Of a stretch of DNA of 52,627 nucleotides, positions 50,244 through 52,627 are shown piece by piece. The DNA comes from Abditibacteriaceae bacterium (GTDB lineage Bacteria > Armatimonadota > Abditibacteriia > Abditibacteriales > Abditibacteriaceae), in assembly GCA_019239895.1 (NCBI GenBank), contig JAFAZH010000030.1:1-52627 (forward strand), given 5' to 3'. Position numbers and translations under genes: made by a program. Below the pieces are notes generated by a model. The model saw nothing but the letters and a program-made list of their open reading frames with translations. It searched no databases and was not told the DNA's origin. The number at the start of each line of letters is the position of its first letter. Positions within the stretch are counted from its first letter, which is position 1.

Positions 50244-51311
50244 TTGAAGCCGCTACATTCTTGTAAACGACTATGGATGCCCTTGCTCAGCCTGCTTTGC
50301 GGGTTGTCTGTTGCTTATGCTGATGATGCACAGACTACGGCTCAGAATTCCCCTTCCTCTGCCGCAGCAAGTGACAACGCGGGCAAAACTACATCGCAGG
50401 GAGCGCGACCTGCCGATACTACACAGCCTCCAGCCGCAGCGCAGACACCCAATAAGAACGAAGCGGCCTCGGCTGCCGCCGGTGATAACCAACCTACTAA
50501 CCCCGACTGGACACTGAAACTTGGCACGGATTTCTACCGGGGCTATTCTAACTTAGCCGGATTGCGGCATTATCAAGATGGGTTTTGGGCTGGCTTTGGC
50601 CCGGCTTATCCCTCTGTGGTGTATGCTCATTCAACCAAAGGCGATGGGCAAGAGGCCAAAGTCTCATTAGGAGTTGGCGATCTCTACAGCGGGCCAAATG
50701 TTACGGTCAGCCAGCCCGTGGAAGCATGGTATAAGAGACCGCTTGGCAAAACCAATCTGACGGTCGGTAAATTCTATGTGCCTTTTGCTTTGCAGGAATG
50801 GGAGTATGAGACCAAATATGGTGTCATGCTGGATCGCACCGTAGGCCAAAATTCCTATACGGGAGCAGTCAACACCGAACGGCATCAAGACCTCAATGGC
50901 TATTTTCGAGCGGGGCATAACTTCGGCAAGCATCTCAACCTTGGCCTATCATTAAGTGCGGGCCGGGGTGTCACTTTCGGGGCTGTGCAGAATCGCGGTG
51001 CTGGTCTGGATGCAACTTATACCAGTAAAGCCTGGCAATTTGTGACAGAGAATCTTCTTTTTACGCGCCACTCCGGGGAACGCTTCAACTTTGATTTTGG
51101 CAAGCTCACTTATCAAAAGTTGGGCAAATGGAAGCCTTACCTATCTAAATATACCTGGCACGACCAAGCTGGCACGCTGGGCAAATTTCATAGCAACGTC
51201 TATGGACTGAATTACCAACTCACGCCAGAAATCGCTATCGAGGGCGCTTTTGCCAATACGCCAGGCCAAACCGTGCATTGGATTCAAATCCATATCTCCG
51301 GCGAGAGATAA
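50244..51311 (+). CDS. Outer-membrane beta-barrel, porin-like
   Basis: 355 residues from TTG 50244, which follows AAAGGAAC and gives a signal peptide (KPLHSCKRLWMPLLSLLCGL, cleavage near AYADD); the open frame upstream overlaps the previous gene. Residues 25-85 are a low-complexity Ala/Thr/Pro/Gln linker. The rest alternates amphipathic strands with aromatic ends (LTVGKFYVPFALQEWEYETK, LNLGLSLSAGRG, TYTSKAWQFVTENLLF), as in a porin barrel. The last residue is Arg rather than the usual Phe. The protein suggests an outer membrane. Confidence 0.8.
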   Translation: MKPLHSCKRLWMPLLSLLCGLSVAYADDAQTTAQNSPSSAAASDNAGKTTSQGARPADTTQPPAAAQTPNKNEAASAAAGDNQPTNPDWTLKLGTDFYRGYSNLAGLRHYQDGFWAGFGPAYPSVVYAHSTKGDGQEAKVSLGVGDLYSGPNVTVSQPVEAWYKRPLGKTNLTVGKFYVPFALQEWEYETKYGVMLDRTVGQNSYTGAVNTERHQDLNGYFRAGHNFGKHLNLGLSLSAGRGVTFGAVQNRGAGLDATYTSKAWQFVTENLLFTRHSGERFNFDFGKLTYQKLGKWKPYLSKYTWHDQAGTLGKFHSNVYGLNYQLTPEIAIEGAFANTPGQTVHWIQIHISGER

Positions 51312-51390
51312 AGCCCTTATCCAGACTTCTTCGTTTCTTGTAAATCCAAGTGTAGTAAAATAGTGGAAATCTTATTGAGGAGATGGCTCC

Positions 51391-52017
51391 ATGAGAAGGA
51401 CTCAACCACTGTTTCTTGCACTGTTGCTAGGATTGGCTGCTTGCTCGTTGACAACACTGGCTAATGCCCAAGGCAAAAGTCGCAACGTCAAAGCTAAAGC
51501 TGCCACATCCGTTGCGAAATCGAATGCCCTAGATTCGGCCAGAGTCGCTCAAGTGCAGGCTACTTATGTAGCACGGGTCAACACCGTTGCAAATGAATTA
51601 AAGCCACTTTTAACCAAGGTCTGGACGACTACCGAAGACATCAAGGCGCTCTATGGAACCCCAACTCGCCGCAGCAAGCACACCTCTACATCAGAGGAAG
51701 TCGAGCAGATGGGTAAGCTGAAAGCGGAACTGCTTGATGCCATCAAAGAAATCAAAACCGATGCGAAGCGGTTGCGTGCCATTACTCCTGTGCCGCGCTC
51801 TTTAAAGCGGGCTGATAATGATCTGGTATCGGCCAGCATCGAGATGGAGCAGGGGGTGGAATCGCTGGCGGTCTGGTCGGATACCCAAGGCCACGAAATG
51901 GGCCTGCAAGCCAATCGCCAACTCCGCCGCGCCAGCAGTTCGCTGTTTACTGGTCTTAAAGAAATCCAGCGACGGGCCGACCCCGCTGTCAGAGCCAAGG
52001 TCTATGTGGATGATTAA
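51391..52017 (+). CDS. Exported helical protein of unknown function
   Basis: 208 residues with an N-terminal signal (LFLALLLGLAACSLTTLANA); either a lipobox at LAAC (Cys18) or a signal cleavage after ANA would fit. The mature protein is almost all helix with heptad-like Leu/Ala and Lys/Arg/Glu (VEQMGKLKAELLDAIKEIKT, LRRASSSLFTGLKEIQRRAD). No family is recognised. RBS TGAGGAGATGG precedes the start. Confidence 0.75.
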   Translation: MRRTQPLFLALLLGLAACSLTTLANAQGKSRNVKAKAATSVAKSNALDSARVAQVQATYVARVNTVANELKPLLTKVWTTTEDIKALYGTPTRRSKHTSTSEEVEQMGKLKAELLDAIKEIKTDAKRLRAITPVPRSLKRADNDLVSASIEMEQGVESLAVWSDTQGHEMGLQANRQLRRASSSLFTGLKEIQRRADPAVRAKVYVDD

Positions 52018-52049
52018 GTGGTAAGCTGCTGGTTTAGGCATTTTGGCAG

Positions 52050-52148
52050 GGCTTTGCACAAAAAGTCGGTCTTACCGCAAGCTGTTGTGCTAATGTTCAG
52101 CTTCGACCTCAATATTGTGTGGTTAACAGAGACTTTTTGTGCAAAGCC
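52050..52148. mobile_element. 99-bp MITE-like element with target-site duplication
   Basis: Perfect 18-bp terminal inverted repeats (52050-52067 and 52131-52148, GGCTTTGCACAAAAAGTC) enclose 63 bp with no coding capacity. The 9-bp sequence TTTTGGCAG is duplicated exactly at 52041-52049 and 52149-52157. Non-coding with intact ends and a 9-bp duplication fits a MITE mobilised by a transposase elsewhere. Confidence 0.88.
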
Positions 52149-52385
52149 TTTTGGCAGCATCCCTCTTGACACCAGGAGTCAATAGCCTTATAATAATTGC
52201 TGTTTTTAATCGTGCTTGTGTAGAGATGTAAAACAGTTTAAGTCTTACAAAATTCTGCAAAAAGCCTGGAACCTTGAGTTTGTCGAGTCGTTTGTAATAA
52301 CGTAAGACAACGCAGTTAAATTTCCCGACGCAAACTACTGGAGTTAGCTCCCAATAAAGGGATAGTCCTCAGCAAGTGCCTTTTG

Positions 52386-52442
52386 AAAAAGTTGAAAAAC
52401 TTTTACAAAGGGCTTGACGTGCGTCAGTGGATACTGTAAGAT
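52386..52442 (+). promoter_or_regulatory. Strong promoter with UP-like element, probably of an rRNA operon
   Basis: TTGACG (52414-52419), 17 nt, TAAGAT (52437-52442), preceded by an AT-rich stretch with AAAAGTTGAAAAACTTTT (52387-52404) typical of UP elements. The transcript leader reads GACATTGAGAACTGAATAGC near 52503-52522, which resembles the leader or spacer of rRNA operons. 16S rRNA is expected just past the window's right end. Confidence 0.6.
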
Positions 52443-52627
52443 TACTCTTTGCCGATGACGTAAAGATGTTCACTTTGTGAATACATACGACATGAGGAAT
52501 GGACATTGAGAACTGAATAGCGTTTGAATAAGCCAGTGGATCATAGCAATATGATTTACTATAAAAGTGAAGTGCGAGGTCAGGTCAAAACCCTTTTTTA
52601 GTCGTTACTGCTCACGCAGATGCGATT

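Larger units (their letters stand above)
52018..52627. other. 610-bp gene-free right end with a MITE-like element and an rRNA-type promoter
   Basis: No protein gene. The left part holds the 99-bp element at 52050-52148. The right part carries a strong promoter and a leader resembling those before 16S rRNA (see separate entries). 52160-52380 shows nothing further that I can interpret, apart from a small GGAG-TTAG-CTCC hairpin. Confidence 0.7.

Noticed and set aside
1..52627. tRNA, tmRNA, RNase P RNA or 6S RNA genes
   Set aside because: I looked for T-loop motifs and other signatures and found none that I could support; a covariance-model scan would settle this.

Overview
The window is a bacterial chromosome segment of roughly 50% GC. 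It reads as a Gram-negative-type, free-living heterotroph: there is a predicted outer-membrane beta-barrel (50244-51311), several lipoproteins and exported proteins, a GH2-like exoprotein, and a short Thermus-sized EF-Ts. A DUF1559-like protein (34405-35400) and a GntR/LacI-hybrid regulator beside a large carbohydrate-active protein suggest the Armatimonadota/Abditibacteriota neighbourhood. That placement is an inference, not a proof. I see no phage, no CRISPR array and no tRNA. Traces of mobile DNA are a transposase tail at the left edge and a 99-bp MITE-like element near the right edge.

Layout. 1-3.7 kb: transposase tail, an exported LmeA-like protein, an MscS channel, and a tetraheme cytochrome fused to a degenerate 5'-nucleotidase-like domain. 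3.7-8.7 kb (minus strand): the translation and stress block rplU-rpmA-obgE-proB followed by a polytopic membrane protein. 8.8-12.7 kb (plus): rpsB with a long acidic tail, tsf and an MFS transporter. 12.8-15.9 kb: three tandem paralogous exported lectin-fold proteins. 16-21.9 kb: purN-purH-Rieske-FAD oxidoreductase, then a hydrolase and small proteins. 22-29 kb: GntR/LacI regulator, a 1428-residue GH2-like exoprotein, and a tautomerase-aldo/keto reductase pair. 29-39 kb: mixed enzymes (MBL hydrolase, 2-hydroxyacid dehydrogenase, HAD phosphatase, DUF374 acyltransferase, alpha/beta hydrolase, cupin) plus a frameshifted GH18-like gene. 39-45.2 kb (minus): speD and a set made of an aldo/keto reductase, an unusual aldehyde dehydrogenase, an EamA exporter and an NNMT-like methyltransferase. 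45.6-52 kb (plus): a GAF-GGDEF-HD-GYP c-di-GMP protein, a class I lysyl-tRNA synthetase-like protein that has lost both ATP-site signatures, a porin-like protein and an exported helical protein. The window closes on what looks like the promoter and leader of an rRNA operon.

Two things stand out. First, the LysRS-I-like protein keeps the fold's hallmark block and a zinc-binding cysteine cluster, but not HIGH or KMSKS. Second, the spacers hold two families of palindromes. One is a set of long hairpins with arms built of three repeated 8-9-nt words; five copies lie between genes of the translation and purine blocks, and two of them are identical 136-bp copies in opposite orientation. The other is GC-rich mosaics of short palindromes, which sit mainly between convergent genes.
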